Positions 24,211 to 33,575 of a stretch of 64,000 nt of DNA are shown here, in pieces. A program made the translations under genes and the position numbers. The stretch spans positions 124,001-188,000 of the forward strand of contig NZ_FQYN01000001.1 in assembly GCF_900141805.1 (NCBI RefSeq). The letters are read 5' to 3'. How positions within the stretch are numbered: the first letter of the stretch is position 1; each line of letters starts with the position of its first letter. The DNA comes from Hymenobacter daecheongensis DSM 21074. GTDB lineage: Bacteria; Bacteroidota; Bacteroidia; Cytophagales; Hymenobacteraceae. The notes below the pieces were generated by a model. It searched no databases. It saw only the letters and a list, made by a program, of their open reading frames with translations, and was not told where the DNA came from.

Positions 24211-26766
24211 ATGACTACCGTTTCTTCCTCGCCCCAGGTGCCGCTGTGGCGCCGGGTGCTGCCCCACCTGCTGGCCGTCGTGTTTTTCGTGGCGCTGGCT
24301 TCGATCTACTTCTCCCCCATCGTATTCGACCACAAAACGCTGGCCCAGCACGACGTGGTGCAGTTCAACGGCGGGGCGCACGAGGCCCAGGTGTACCGGG
24401 CCGAAACCGGCAAGGAAGCCCTCTGGACCAACTCCATGTTTGCCGGGATGCCGACCTACCTCATCAGCACCCATTTCACCGGCGACCTGTCCATCTACCT
24501 GCACCAGCTGTTCACGCTGAACCTGCCGGCGGTGGTGGCCAACATGTTTCTGGCGCTGCTGTGCGGCTATATTCTCTTCATTGCCCTGGGCGTGCGGCCG
24601 CTGATTGCGGTGGTGGGCGCGGTGGCGCTGGGCTTCACCAGCTACAACCTCGCCATTCTGGCGGCCGGGCACAATACCAAATCGTTGGCGCTGGCCTACG
24701 CGCCGCTGGTGCTGGGCGGGCTGCTGGTCACGTTTCGGCGCAACCGCTGGCTGGGCGCGGCGCTGTTTGCCCTGGGGCTGGCCATGAACGTGCGCTCCAA
24801 CCACTTGCAAATCACCTACTACCTGATGCTGCTGGTAGCCATTTTCGGCATCGTGGAGCTGGTAGCGGCGGTGCGAGAAAATCGGCTGAAGGACTTTTTC
24901 GGCCGCACCGTGCTGCTGCTGCTGGCCGCCGTGCTGGCCGTGGGCGTGAGCTTCGGCCGCCTGTACGTGACGGCCGAGTACAGCAAATACTCCAACCGCG
25001 GCAAGGCTGAGCTAAAGCCGCTGCCGGCCCAGCCGGGCCAGACCGCCCCTTCGACCGACGAGGACGGCCACGACCCCGACTACGCTTTCCACTGGAGCTA
25101 CGGCGTGGGCGAAACCATTACCCTGCTCATTCCCAACTACTTCGGCGGGGCTTCGTCGGGCAAGCTGAGCGAAACCTCGGCCACGGCCAAAGCCCTGGAA
25201 GGGCTGGGCGTGCCGCCGGTGCAGCTACGCGACTACCTGCAGAACATGCCCACCTACTGGGGCAATCAGCCCATCACGAGCGGGCCGGTATATGTGGGCG
25301 CGGTGGTGTGTCTGCTGTTCATTCTGGGCTTGTTTGTGGCTGATCGGCGCACGCGCACCTGGCTGCTAGTGGGCACCATCTTCTCGATTATGCTGGCCTG
25401 GGGCAAGAACTTTGAGACATTCAATCTACTCATGTTCAATTATTTCCCCGGCTACAATAAGTTTCGCTCGGTGAGCATGGCCCTCGTTATTGCCCAGCTG
25501 GCCATGCCGCTGCTGGCAGTGTTGGCGCTGGCCCGCGTGCTGCGCACGCGGCCGGCTATGGTGCCGGTGGCCGGCGCCAGCGCCCACCCGAGCTTGGCCG
25601 CCCTGGCCGGCCAGCCCACGGACTCGGCCGAAACGGCCGAGTTGAAGCGCAAGCTGCTGTATGCCGTGGGCATCACGGCGGGTATTTGCGTGCTGGCTTT
25701 CCTGGCCGGCCTGGGCGCCGATTTTGCCGCGCCCGTAGATGCGCAGATGCAGCAGCAGGGCTTCCCGGTGGATGCCATTCGCACGGACCGCGCCAGCCTG
25801 ATGCACGCCGACGTGCTGCGCTCCATCGTGTTTGTGCTGCTGGCGGGCGGGGTGCTGTATTTCTATCTGCAGCGCAAAATCTCGGTGAGCATTGCCGCCG
25901 CGCTGGTGGGCGTACTCACGCTGGTGGACCTGTGGAGCGTGGATAAGCGCTACCTCAACGACAATAATTTCCAGCGCGAAACCATTGCCCAGCAGTTTCA
26001 GCCCAGCGCCGCCGATCAGCAGATTCTACAGGATAAAGACCTGAGCTATCGAGTATTTAATCTCGCGGGCGGCGACCCATTCAGCGAGGCCAATACTTCC
26101 TACTTCCACAAGAGCATCGGCGGCTACCACGGGGCCAAGCTGCACCGTTACCTGGATTTGATCGAGCGCCAGATTTCGCAGAACAACCTGCAGGTGCTCA
26201 ACATGCTGAACACCCGCTACATCATCCCGCAGGACCCCAAGCTGCCCGTGCAGCGTAACCCCGGCGCGTTGGGCAACGCCTGGTTTGTGAGCAAAGTGCA
26301 GAAAGTGCCGAACCCCGACCAGGAAATGGCGGCTCTGACCACCCTTAACCCGGCCACCGAAGCCGTGGTGGACATCTCGAAATTCCCCCTCACCAAAACG
26401 GACTATACCGCTGCCGGCTCCACCATTACCCTCACCAAGTACTCGCCCGACGCGCTGACCTACCAGGCCAACGCAGCGCAGGACGGCTTCGCGGTGTTCT
26501 CGGAAATCTATTATAAAGACGGCTGGAATGCTTACATCGACGGCAAGCTGACGCCGCACTTGCGCGCCAACTACGTGCTGCGGGCGCTGCTCATCCCGGC
26601 CGGCACGCACACGGTAGAGTTTAAGTTTGAGCCCAAGGAATACGCCATCGGCAACACGGTGTCGCTCATTTCGTCCGTTCTACTGATTGTGGCTATGCTG
26701 GCGGCGGTGTTTTATGCGGTGAAGCGCAAGCCGGAGATGGTGGAGGAGGCGCAACTGGTGGCGTAG
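24211..26766 (+). CDS. YfhO family membrane protein
   Basis: An 851-residue polytopic protein. About a dozen hydrophobic segments (first at about 11-30, last at 800-825) enclose a periplasmic loop in the first third and a long soluble part before the last helix with YYKDGWNAYIDGK, the conserved end of YfhO proteins. In Gram-positive relatives YfhO glycosylates teichoic acid with a lipid-linked sugar; in Bacteroidota the acceptor is unknown. ATG 24211 is chosen over the upstream in-frame ATG at 24157 because the -7-like motif lies between them. Confidence 0.9.
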   Translation: MTTVSSSPQVPLWRRVLPHLLAVVFFVALASIYFSPIVFDHKTLAQHDVVQFNGGAHEAQVYRAETGKEALWTNSMFAGMPTYLISTHFTGDLSIYLHQLFTLNLPAVVANMFLALLCGYILFIALGVRPLIAVVGAVALGFTSYNLAILAAGHNTKSLALAYAPLVLGGLLVTFRRNRWLGAALFALGLAMNVRSNHLQITYYLMLLVAIFGIVELVAAVRENRLKDFFGRTVLLLLAAVLAVGVSFGRLYVTAEYSKYSNRGKAELKPLPAQPGQTAPSTDEDGHDPDYAFHWSYGVGETITLLIPNYFGGASSGKLSETSATAKALEGLGVPPVQLRDYLQNMPTYWGNQPITSGPVYVGAVVCLLFILGLFVADRRTRTWLLVGTIFSIMLAWGKNFETFNLLMFNYFPGYNKFRSVSMALVIAQLAMPLLAVLALARVLRTRPAMVPVAGASAHPSLAALAGQPTDSAETAELKRKLLYAVGITAGICVLAFLAGLGADFAAPVDAQMQQQGFPVDAIRTDRASLMHADVLRSIVFVLLAGGVLYFYLQRKISVSIAAALVGVLTLVDLWSVDKRYLNDNNFQRETIAQQFQPSAADQQILQDKDLSYRVFNLAGGDPFSEANTSYFHKSIGGYHGAKLHRYLDLIERQISQNNLQVLNMLNTRYIIPQDPKLPVQRNPGALGNAWFVSKVQKVPNPDQEMAALTTLNPATEAVVDISKFPLTKTDYTAAGSTITLTKYSPDALTYQANAAQDGFAVFSEIYYKDGWNAYIDGKLTPHLRANYVLRALLIPAGTHTVEFKFEPKEYAIGNTVSLISSVLLIVAMLAAVFYAVKRKPEMVEEAQLVA

Positions 26767-26788
26767 CTTTTGACGGCTGTTCTCTTGA

Positions 26789-26960
26789 GTCGTCTGTCAT
26801 CCTGAGCAGCGCGAAGGACCTTCCTCTTTCCGTTCCACCAAGCGCTTTTTCAACGCTCAAAGCCCTTTACCGTTGCGGTGGTAAAGGGCTTTGCTCATTT
26901 AGATGAACTTTGTAGTGGCGAAGAGGAAGGTCCTTCGCGCTGCTCAGGATGACAGACGAC
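26789..26960. repeat. Perfect 40-bp inverted repeat that contains a start codon
   Basis: Arms 26789-26828 and 26921-26960 are exact reverse complements and share the core CTGTCATCCTGAGC and GCGAAGGACCTT with the element at 13256. Its interior has a second hairpin (26858-26893). The right arm includes ATG 26949, the start of the PLP enzyme gene. Confidence 0.92.
26858..26893. terminator. Hairpin inside the repeat, probable terminator
   Basis: CAAAGCCCTTTACC (26858-26871) pairs exactly with 26880-26893. No long T run follows, so termination is plausible rather than certain. Confidence 0.6.
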
Positions 26961-27908
26961 GAAAAAGAAAAAACGCGCCAACCAAAACTCCTCCTGCAGG
27001 AACTCGCCGAGCCCTCGGCCACCCAGCACGGCATCCGCTTGCTACTGCTGCGCGACGACCTGACCCACCCCGCGCTGCCCGGCAACAAGTGGCGCAAGCT
27101 CAACTACAACCTGCAAGCCGCCCGCCAACAGGGCCACCATACGCTCCTGACCTTCGGCGGGGCTTTTTCCAACCACCTGGCCGCCGTAGCCGCTGCCGGC
27201 CGGCTCTACGGCTTCCGCACCATCGGCCTCGTTCGGGGCGAAGAAGCCCGGCCGCTGAACCCCACGCTGGCCCAGGCCGCCCTCGACGGTATGCAGCTCC
27301 GCTACCTCGACCGCGAAACCTACCGCCGCCAGCACGAGCCGGCATTTCTGGCCGCGCTGCTGGCCGAAACCGGCCCCGTCTACGTACTGCCCGAGGGCGG
27401 CACCAACGCCCTGGCCCTGCCCGGCTGCGCCGAGCTGATACCCGAGTTACTCGCCCAAACCGACTTCGACGCCATAGCCGTGGCCTGCGGCACCGGCGGC
27501 ACGCTGGCGGGCCTGCTCACGGGCCTGGATGGCCAAAGTAAAGCCCTCGGCGTGGCGACGCTGAAAAATGGCGGCTTCCTGCGCGACGAAATCGACGCGC
27601 TGACGCGGACGGCAACGGGCCGGCAGTATGCCAATTGGAGCCTGCAGACCGAATATCATTTTGGCGGCTATGCTAAATTCTCCGGCGAACTGCTGGGGTT
27701 TATCCGGGCGTTTGAGGCCCGGCACGGCGTGCTGCTCGACCCCATTTATACTGGCAAGCTGCTGTTTGGCGTGCTTGATCTGATTGCAAAAGGCCATTTT
27801 CGGCGCGGCAGCACAGTGGTTGCCATTCATACCGGTGGGCTGCAGGGCTGGGCCGGGTTTCGGCAGCGGTTTGGAGCCCGCAGCAGTTGGTGGCCGGCGC
27901 TATCCTGA
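26949..27908 (+). CDS. PLP-dependent ACC deaminase / D-cysteine desulfhydrase family
   Basis: A 319-residue fold-type II PLP enzyme. LLLLRDDLTHPALPGNKWRK holds the PLP lysine (Lys47), LTFGGAFSNHLAA the substrate loop, VYVLPEGGTNALAL and ACGTGGTLAG the phosphate-binding glycine loop. The family covers 1-aminocyclopropane-1-carboxylate deaminase and D-cysteine desulfhydrase, and the two are hard to tell apart from sequence; the shorter bacterial members are often desulfhydrase-like. The only suitable start, ATG 26949, lies inside a dispersed inverted repeat; the first five codons are repeat-derived. Confidence 0.88.
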   Translation: MTDDEKEKTRQPKLLLQELAEPSATQHGIRLLLLRDDLTHPALPGNKWRKLNYNLQAARQQGHHTLLTFGGAFSNHLAAVAAAGRLYGFRTIGLVRGEEARPLNPTLAQAALDGMQLRYLDRETYRRQHEPAFLAALLAETGPVYVLPEGGTNALALPGCAELIPELLAQTDFDAIAVACGTGGTLAGLLTGLDGQSKALGVATLKNGGFLRDEIDALTRTATGRQYANWSLQTEYHFGGYAKFSGELLGFIRAFEARHGVLLDPIYTGKLLFGVLDLIAKGHFRRGSTVVAIHTGGLQGWAGFRQRFGARSSWWPALS

Positions 27909-27969
27909 AAGCGGAGGGCAGCCAAACCCGGTGCCGGACCGTATTTTCCTCACACTTCTCATTGCTTGT

Positions 27970-28599
27970 ATGCCGCTTATCCGTTTGCTCCGTCGCCTGT
28001 TGCCGCTGCTGTTTTTGGTGGGCCTGGGCTGGTTTCTGTGGAAAAAAGTGCAGCCCGCGCTGTTTGACAACCCGCTCAACCCTGAGCCGCGCATCACCGT
28101 GACGCACAACACGGTGCTGCAAAAGGTGGAAGCGCTGGGCCGCCTGGAGCTGGTGCGCTACCACTTCAAAGACGTGGTAGAATACCGGAAAAGCACCTAC
28201 CGCTTTCTGCCCGATGCCAAAGTGGCCCTAATCGTCGCCGGCGACGCCGTGGGCTGCCTTGACCTGCGCAAAGTCAGGCCTCAGGATGTAATGTTTGAAG
28301 GCGACTCCGTGGTGCGCGTCGCGCTGCCCGCCGCCGAGCTGTGCACCTGGCAGGTTGACCACAGCCAGAGCCGCGTATACAGCGTGGAAAACGGCTTTTT
28401 CCAGGATGCTGAGCTGGTGGATGCCGGCTACAAATACGCCGAGGCCAACGTACGCACCGCCGCCCTGCAATCCGGCATCCTGGCCCAGACGGAGCAGAAC
28501 GCCGAGAAAATTCTGCGCCCCATGCTCGAAACCATGACCGGAAGACGCGTGATTCTGACGCAGCAGATGGCCCCGCCGCAACTGCCGGCAAGGCGGTAG
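27970..28599 (+). CDS. DUF4230 domain protein
   Basis: A 209-residue protein with one N-terminal membrane anchor (about residues 4-23) and an extracytoplasmic domain. The order TVLQKVEALGRLELVRYHF, DAKVALIVAGDAVGCLDL, VRVALPAAEL, then a long helix (QSGILAQTEQNAEKILRPML) matches DUF4230. Function not known. ATG 27970 gives the direct hydrophobic start; it is 61 bp after the PLP gene on the same strand. Confidence 0.85.
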   Translation: MPLIRLLRRLLPLLFLVGLGWFLWKKVQPALFDNPLNPEPRITVTHNTVLQKVEALGRLELVRYHFKDVVEYRKSTYRFLPDAKVALIVAGDAVGCLDLRKVRPQDVMFEGDSVVRVALPAAELCTWQVDHSQSRVYSVENGFFQDAELVDAGYKYAEANVRTAALQSGILAQTEQNAEKILRPMLETMTGRRVILTQQMAPPQLPARR

Positions 28600-28605
28600 A
28601 GTTAG

Positions 28606-28762
28606 GAGCTAAAAACTCCCCTCCTTTTTTCAAGGAGGGTGCCCGAAGGGCGGGGTGGTTGCTAGAGCTAGAAAACTAGAGCTGACAGATCGTTCAACGA
28701 TTGAACCACCCCTAGCCCCTCCTTGAAAAAAGGAGGGGAACTAGCTTTCTAGCCTTCTAGCC
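28606..28762. repeat. Inverted repeat sharing the 14153 core, with 8-bp words into recX
   Basis: CTCCCCTCCTTTTTTCAAGG on the left and its reverse complement (to 28740) flank a centre with CTAGAGCTAG words; the left arm has an extra GCCCGAAGGGC insertion. At the recX side the words GGCTAGAA, GGCTAGAA, AGCTAGTT (minus strand) run through the recX stop. Confidence 0.8.
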
Positions 28763-29264
28763 TAGTCCCCTCCCTTTCCTCTGGCTCCTTGCCCAAGTCG
28801 TCCAGCGCCATCCGGATTAAGTCGTTTTCGTAGCCTTTCACCGTCATAAATAGGGTGAGCTTCTGGCGGCGCAGACGCTGGTTGCGCTCTTTTTCCACGC
28901 GGTTGCGCTTTTCCAGCACGTCCACTAGGTTCTGGAAGTACTCGTCGCCGTCGATTTCCTTCATCCCGACTTTAATGCAGTAGTCGGAAATGCCTTTCTG
29001 CTTCAGCTCCTGCATGATGCGGCGGCGACCCCACTTTTTGATGCGGTACTTGCCACGCACAAACGCCTGGGCGTAGCGTTCCTCATCGAGCAGCTTCTCC
29101 CGGCTCAGCCGAATGATTATTTCGCCGGCCTCGTCTTCGTTCAGGCCGTATTCGCGCAGCTTCGATTCAACTTCCTTCTGGTTGCGTTCCTGGTAGGCAC
29201 AAAAAGCCGCAATTTTGGGCAGGGCTTCCGACGGTGTGTAGAATTTTCGTTTGGGTTGATCCAT
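28749..29264 (-). CDS. recX: RecX family regulatory protein
   Basis: A 171-residue RecX-like helical protein, which in other bacteria binds RecA filaments and blocks their growth. It shows the three tandem helical repeats: AFCAYQERNQKEVESKL, LDEERYAQAFVRGKYRIKKWGRRRI and LMQELKQKG-type segments, with the ERYA..FV signature. ATG 29264 gives the usual N-terminus. The last codons before the TAG at 28749 are made from the 8-bp repeat words, so the natural C-terminus may have been altered. No recA nearby. Confidence 0.88.
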   Translation of the reverse strand: MDQPKRKFYTPSEALPKIAAFCAYQERNQKEVESKLREYGLNEDEAGEIIIRLSREKLLDEERYAQAFVRGKYRIKKWGRRRIMQELKQKGISDYCIKVGMKEIDGDEYFQNLVDVLEKRNRVEKERNQRLRRQKLTLFMTVKGYENDLIRMALDDLGKEPEEREGTRLEG

Positions 29265-29438
29265 GAGCGTGATACGGGGCGACGGGTGAACGGACGGGGC
29301 TGCTACAACGCCCAAAACCGGCCAGATGTTCGGTAGCGCGGCAAGCTACCGCCCCACCGGCAAAACCACCAGCCAGCGGGCTGGTTTGCACTGAAACCTA
29401 TTGCTTCCGCTGCCCTGTGCGGCGGCTTTCCCTTTGCT

Positions 29439-30320
29439 ATGCCCCTCACCCGCGGTGCCCGCTACATGCTGCTGTCCACGTTGTTTTTCGCGCTTATGAA
29501 CGTGTGCGTGAAGCTGTTGCCCCACCTGCCGGCCCTCGAAATCATCCTGTTCCGCTCGGCCATGTCGGTGGTTATCAGCTATGTCACGCTGCGGGTGCTG
29601 CGCATCCGGCCCTGGGGCACCAACCACTTTTTCCTCATTGCGCGGGGCACTACCGGGGCGCTGGCGCTGATTCTGTACTTCTTCACCCTGCAGAAAATGC
29701 CGCTGGCCACGGCTGTTACGGTGCAGTACCTGGCCCCGATTTTTACGGCCGTGCTGGGCATTTTCATCGTGAAGGAAAAGGTGCGGCCCTGGCAGTGGCT
29801 GTTCTTCCTGCTGTCGTTTGCCGGGGTGCTGGTGGTGGAGGGCGTGGATACCCGCGTCGATCCGCTGTATCTGGCCGTGGGCGTGGCTTCGGCCATTTTT
29901 TCGGGCTTTTCCTATAATTCTATCCGGCGGCTCCGGGGCAAGGAAGACCCGCTGGTGGTGGTGTTCTACTTTCCGATGGTGGCGCTACCCATTGCTGGCG
30001 TATACTGCCTCTTCCATTGGGTGCAGCCCCAGGGCCTCGACTGGCTCTGGCTCATCCTCACGGGCCTGCTCACGCAGGGCGCGCAGGTGTGCATGACCAA
30101 GGCCTACCAGGCCGAAAAGCTTTCCAGCGTGGCCAACCTCAACTACATCGGCATTGTGTACGCGCTGGGGCTGGGGCTCGTGTTTTTCAACGAAACCTTC
30201 CACCCCGCTTCCTACCTGGGCATGGCACTGGTGCTGGCGGGCGTGGTGCTGAACACGGTGTATGCTGCCCGCGCAGCCAAGGCCCTGCCCCACCCCACAC
30301 CCGAAAAAGTGGCGGCCTAG
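29439..30320 (+). CDS. EamA family transporter
   Basis: A 293-residue drug/metabolite permease with ten predicted helices in two EamA repeats (about 8-140, 150-285). It starts RGARYMLLSTLFFALMNVCVK and has LPALEIILFRS in the first loop, typical of YdcZ/RhaT-like EamA members. Substrate unknown. Distinct from the RarD-like protein at 23225, with little shared sequence. Confidence 0.88.
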   Translation: MPLTRGARYMLLSTLFFALMNVCVKLLPHLPALEIILFRSAMSVVISYVTLRVLRIRPWGTNHFFLIARGTTGALALILYFFTLQKMPLATAVTVQYLAPIFTAVLGIFIVKEKVRPWQWLFFLLSFAGVLVVEGVDTRVDPLYLAVGVASAIFSGFSYNSIRRLRGKEDPLVVVFYFPMVALPIAGVYCLFHWVQPQGLDWLWLILTGLLTQGAQVCMTKAYQAEKLSSVANLNYIGIVYALGLGLVFFNETFHPASYLGMALVLAGVVLNTVYAARAAKALPHPTPEKVAA

Positions 30321-30408
30321 ACCCGAAAAAACATCATCAGCGCGCTACCAGACAACCTTTGCCTACCCGATTCTATCTACCTTCACACCTCCCGTGACTT
30401 GTAGCTCT

Positions 30409-33069
30409 ATGCCGCGTTTTCTACTGATTTTTCTGCTGCTGGTAGCAGCCGCTCAAACCCGCGCCGGCATCGTGCGCGGCCGCATTCAGGACCCGCAGGC
30501 CGAGGCCCTGCCCTTCGCCAACATTGCCGTGCGCGGCTCGGCCACCAGCACCGCCTCCAATGAGCAGGGCCGCTACCAGCTGCGCCTGGAGGCCGGTACC
30601 TACGAACTGGTATACCAGTACGTGGGCTTCCGGCCCCGCATGGAAACCGTGCGCGTGGCCGGCGGCGACACGGCCACCGTGCTCGACGTGACCCTGACGC
30701 CCGAAAACTACAAGCTGGGCGAAGTGGTGGTGCGCGGCACCGATAAGGACCCGGCCTACACCATCATGCAGCAGGCCATCAACTGGCGGCGCTACCACCG
30801 GGCGGAGGTGGCGGCCTTTTCGGCCCGCATGTACATCAAGGCCGTGTTTCGCCTCACCGACGTGCCGGGCAAGGTGATGGGCCTGTTCAAGGTGGGGCCG
30901 GATATCAAGCCGGGCATCGTGTACCTGTCGGAGTCGGTGTCGGACCTCACGTTCCGGCAGCCGGGGCAGCTGCAGGAGCGCATGATTTCGTCCCGGGTGA
31001 GCGGGAGCAGTAAGGGCTTCAGCTTCAATAGGGCCTCCAAGAGCTTCAACTTCTACGACAACCTGCTGCAGTCGGGCTTCGCCGAGCGCGGGTTCGTGTC
31101 GCCGGTGGCGCAGAATGCCATGCTGTTTTACCGCTACGAGCTGGTGGGCACCACCGTGCAGAACGGCATCACCATCGACAAAATCCGCGTCACGCCCCGG
31201 CACCGCATCGACCCGGCCTTCTCGGGCTACGTCTACATCGCCGAGGACGGCACCTGGCGCCTGCACAGCCTCGACCTGAGCCTGAACGCCGACGCCGGCA
31301 TCGAGTACGTGGACAAGATGCGGGTGGAAGTGCTCTACGCCCCCGCCCCCGGCCACCCCCAGGCCTGGATTGTTCAGTCGCAGAAGGTGTACATGAACGG
31401 GGAGGGTTTCGGCTTCAAGGGCAACGGCAGCATCAACGCCGTGCTGTCGAATTACCGCGTGAAGCCGACCTACGCCGCCCCGCCCGTGGTGGCGGCCGCC
31501 CCGCCCGCCGCGGCCCCCGACGAGCCGGTACACCGCGCAACCGTGGCCCAGGTGCGGCGGCAGCAGCCCCAGCTGCGGGCTGCCACCCGCGGCATCCGGC
31601 GCGAGGCCCGCACCCTGGGCCAAGAGCAGCCGGCCACGGCGGCCACGCCCGGCGGCGAGGCCGTGGCGTCCCTGCCCAAGGGCGAGATTATGCGCATCGA
31701 AAAAGGGGCCAACGAGCGGGACGCCGCCTACTGGAACGAGGTGCGCCCCATCCCGCTCAGCGACGAGGAAACCAAGGACTACCGCGTCAAGGACAGTGTG
31801 GAAGTCATTCATAAAAGCAAGCCCTACCAGGATTCCTTGGACCACATCCGCAACAAGCCGGGCCTGGCCGCCCTGCTGCTGACGGGCTACACCTTTAGCC
31901 GCTCGTTTGAGAAGCGCTTCATCAGCGTGGCCCCGCTCACCACGGCCCTGCTCTACAACACCGTAGAGGGCACCGTCATCAACGCTTCGGCCACGCTGAT
32001 TCAGCGCTACGAGGACCGCCGCAACTACCTGCTGATTCCGACCCTGCGCTACGGCTTCGCCAGCCAGCGCCTCAGCCCCGGCCTGCGCGGGTTCTACACC
32101 TACCGGCCCGAGTCATTCAGCCGGGTGGGCTTCGCCGTGGGCCGCTTTATCCTCGACTTCGACCCGGCTGCCAACTTCCAGCAGACCGTTATCAATACCC
32201 CCGACATCAACACGACCTACACGCTGCTTTCCAACCGCAACTACGCCAAGTACTACCAGCAGGACGGCCTGGAGCTGAACTACCGCACCGAGCTGACCAA
32301 CGGCCTGATGCTGACCGTGAGCGGGGCCTACGCTGACCGCCGGGAGTTGCAGAACACCACCATCAAGCTGCTACGCGACGTGCCGGGCCGGGCCTTTACC
32401 CCGAATCAGCCGGTGGCCGCCGAGCGGCCCGCCGGCACCGGCTTCGGCCGCAGCCAAGCCACCACGCTGGCCGCCGAGCTGGTGTGGCAGCCAGGCCAGC
32501 AGTACATCACCCGCCCCGACGGCAAGTTCAACCTGCGCAACACCCACTATCCGCGCCTCGCGCTGGGCGTGCGTCAGGCCTTCCGCGGCGTGCTGGGCTC
32601 CGATGTGCGCTATACCCGCCTGGAGCTGGGCGTGCGCAAGGAATTCGCGCTGGGCCTGTTCGGCGACACCCAGCTCGACGCCACGGCCGGCACCTACGCC
32701 GGCCGCCCCGACCTGACCTTCATTGACTACCGCCACTTCAGCGGCAACCGCACCGTGCTGGTGGTGGACTTCGACCGGCAGTTTCAGCTGCTCGACTATT
32801 ACCGCTACAGCACCGCCCGCCGCTATCTGGAAGGCCACTTCAGCCACCATTTCAACGGCTTCTTCCTGAACAAGGTGCCCGCCCTGCGCCAGCTGCGCTG
32901 GCAGGAAGTGGCCACCTTGAACTACCTGCACACGCCGGCCGCCGGCCACTACGTAGAGCTGGGCGCGGGCATCGAGCACATCTTCAAATCCCTGCGCGTG
33001 GATTATTTCACGGCCCTGCAGTCGGGCCAGCGCCTAAGCTCAGGCGTGCGGGTGGGCGTGAAGTTTTAG
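30409..33069 (+). CDS. DUF5686-like outer-membrane protein with carboxypeptidase-regulatory domain
   Basis: An 886-residue exported protein. Signal peptide (1-19, ending TRAG), a CarboxypepD_reg domain (about 20-105: IVRGRIQDPQAEALPFANIAV), then a long beta-rich body with VVVRGTDKDPAYTIMQQAIN, the DUF5686 opening, and a C-terminal set of amphipathic strands ending in VRVGVKF that reads as an outer-membrane beta barrel. A Pro/Ala-rich insert near residues 355-420 includes a VAAAPPAAAP run. Function is unknown. Start ATG 30409 gives the signal peptide directly. Confidence 0.88.
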   Translation: MPRFLLIFLLLVAAAQTRAGIVRGRIQDPQAEALPFANIAVRGSATSTASNEQGRYQLRLEAGTYELVYQYVGFRPRMETVRVAGGDTATVLDVTLTPENYKLGEVVVRGTDKDPAYTIMQQAINWRRYHRAEVAAFSARMYIKAVFRLTDVPGKVMGLFKVGPDIKPGIVYLSESVSDLTFRQPGQLQERMISSRVSGSSKGFSFNRASKSFNFYDNLLQSGFAERGFVSPVAQNAMLFYRYELVGTTVQNGITIDKIRVTPRHRIDPAFSGYVYIAEDGTWRLHSLDLSLNADAGIEYVDKMRVEVLYAPAPGHPQAWIVQSQKVYMNGEGFGFKGNGSINAVLSNYRVKPTYAAPPVVAAAPPAAAPDEPVHRATVAQVRRQQPQLRAATRGIRREARTLGQEQPATAATPGGEAVASLPKGEIMRIEKGANERDAAYWNEVRPIPLSDEETKDYRVKDSVEVIHKSKPYQDSLDHIRNKPGLAALLLTGYTFSRSFEKRFISVAPLTTALLYNTVEGTVINASATLIQRYEDRRNYLLIPTLRYGFASQRLSPGLRGFYTYRPESFSRVGFAVGRFILDFDPAANFQQTVINTPDINTTYTLLSNRNYAKYYQQDGLELNYRTELTNGLMLTVSGAYADRRELQNTTIKLLRDVPGRAFTPNQPVAAERPAGTGFGRSQATTLAAELVWQPGQQYITRPDGKFNLRNTHYPRLALGVRQAFRGVLGSDVRYTRLELGVRKEFALGLFGDTQLDATAGTYAGRPDLTFIDYRHFSGNRTVLVVDFDRQFQLLDYYRYSTARRYLEGHFSHHFNGFFLNKVPALRQLRWQEVATLNYLHTPAAGHYVELGAGIEHIFKSLRVDYFTALQSGQRLSSGVRVGVKF

Positions 33070-33100
33070 CAGGTCGGTTCAGGTCGCTTGCTGGTGGCCG

Positions 33101-33135
33101 AAGTAGTCCGACGACTTTGAGTCTTCGGACCACTT
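33101..33135. repeat. Short imperfect hairpin AAGTAGTCCG
   Basis: 33101-33116 pairs with 33120-33135 with two mismatches. It follows the DUF5686-like gene by 31 bp and could aid its termination. Confidence 0.55.
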
Positions 33136-33220
33136 TAATTGAACGGCATCCGTACGTGCTTACCCATCAAGGTGCATGAATCGACCCACAAGCCCCGTCC
33201 GGCGGCATTCCCTACGCAAA

Positions 33221-33249
33221 AGCCCCGGACCGACGACTGGTCCGGGGCT
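33221..33249. terminator. GC-rich terminator hairpin
   Basis: AGCCCCGGACC (33221-33231) pairs exactly with 33239-33249; flanked by AAAA on the left and by CTGCTTT on the right. It lies between converging genes. Confidence 0.75.
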
Positions 33250-33272
33250 CTGCTTTAGCAGCGAACAGGCGG

Positions 33273-33563
33273 CTACTTCACTTCCTCAAACTCCACATAA
33301 TCGCCGCCTTTGAACTCCCGGGGCTTGCGGGGCTTATCTTTGGGCGGAATGAAATCGACGTGTATCTGCCCGTCGGGCTGGTGGCCGTTGGATGCGGGCG
33401 GTGGCGGGCCGAAGGGCGCTTCAAACGGCGCGCCGCCGAACTGCTCGGTGTACTTGCGGGCCTGCTTGCGCACGAAGCTGCCCACGAAAAAACGCAGCAC
33501 CGACGGCAGCACATAGCGCACCACGAAGGTGATGATGAGGAGGGTGAGAACGAACTTGACCAT
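33273..33563 (-). CDS. DUF4834 family protein
   Basis: A 96-residue small protein with one N-terminal membrane helix (about 2-22, VLTLLIITFVVRYVLP), a basic segment (FVRKQARKYTEQ), a Gly/Pro-rich stretch and an acidic end (KGGDYVEFEEVK). This matches DUF4834, a Bacteroidota-specific family of unknown function. It ends near a terminator and is 12 bp from the FkbM gene upstream, so probably cotranscribed with it. Confidence 0.85.
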   Translation of the reverse strand: MVKFVLTLLIITFVVRYVLPSVLRFFVGSFVRKQARKYTEQFGGAPFEAPFGPPPPASNGHQPDGQIHVDFIPPKDKPRKPREFKGGDYVEFEEVK

Positions 33564-33575
33564 CAGAAAGCTGCT

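Noticed and set aside
30421..31845. A 474-codon minus-strand open frame opposite the DUF5686-like gene
   Set aside because: His/Gly/Val-rich translation without motif; the plus frame has a signal peptide and recognised domain.
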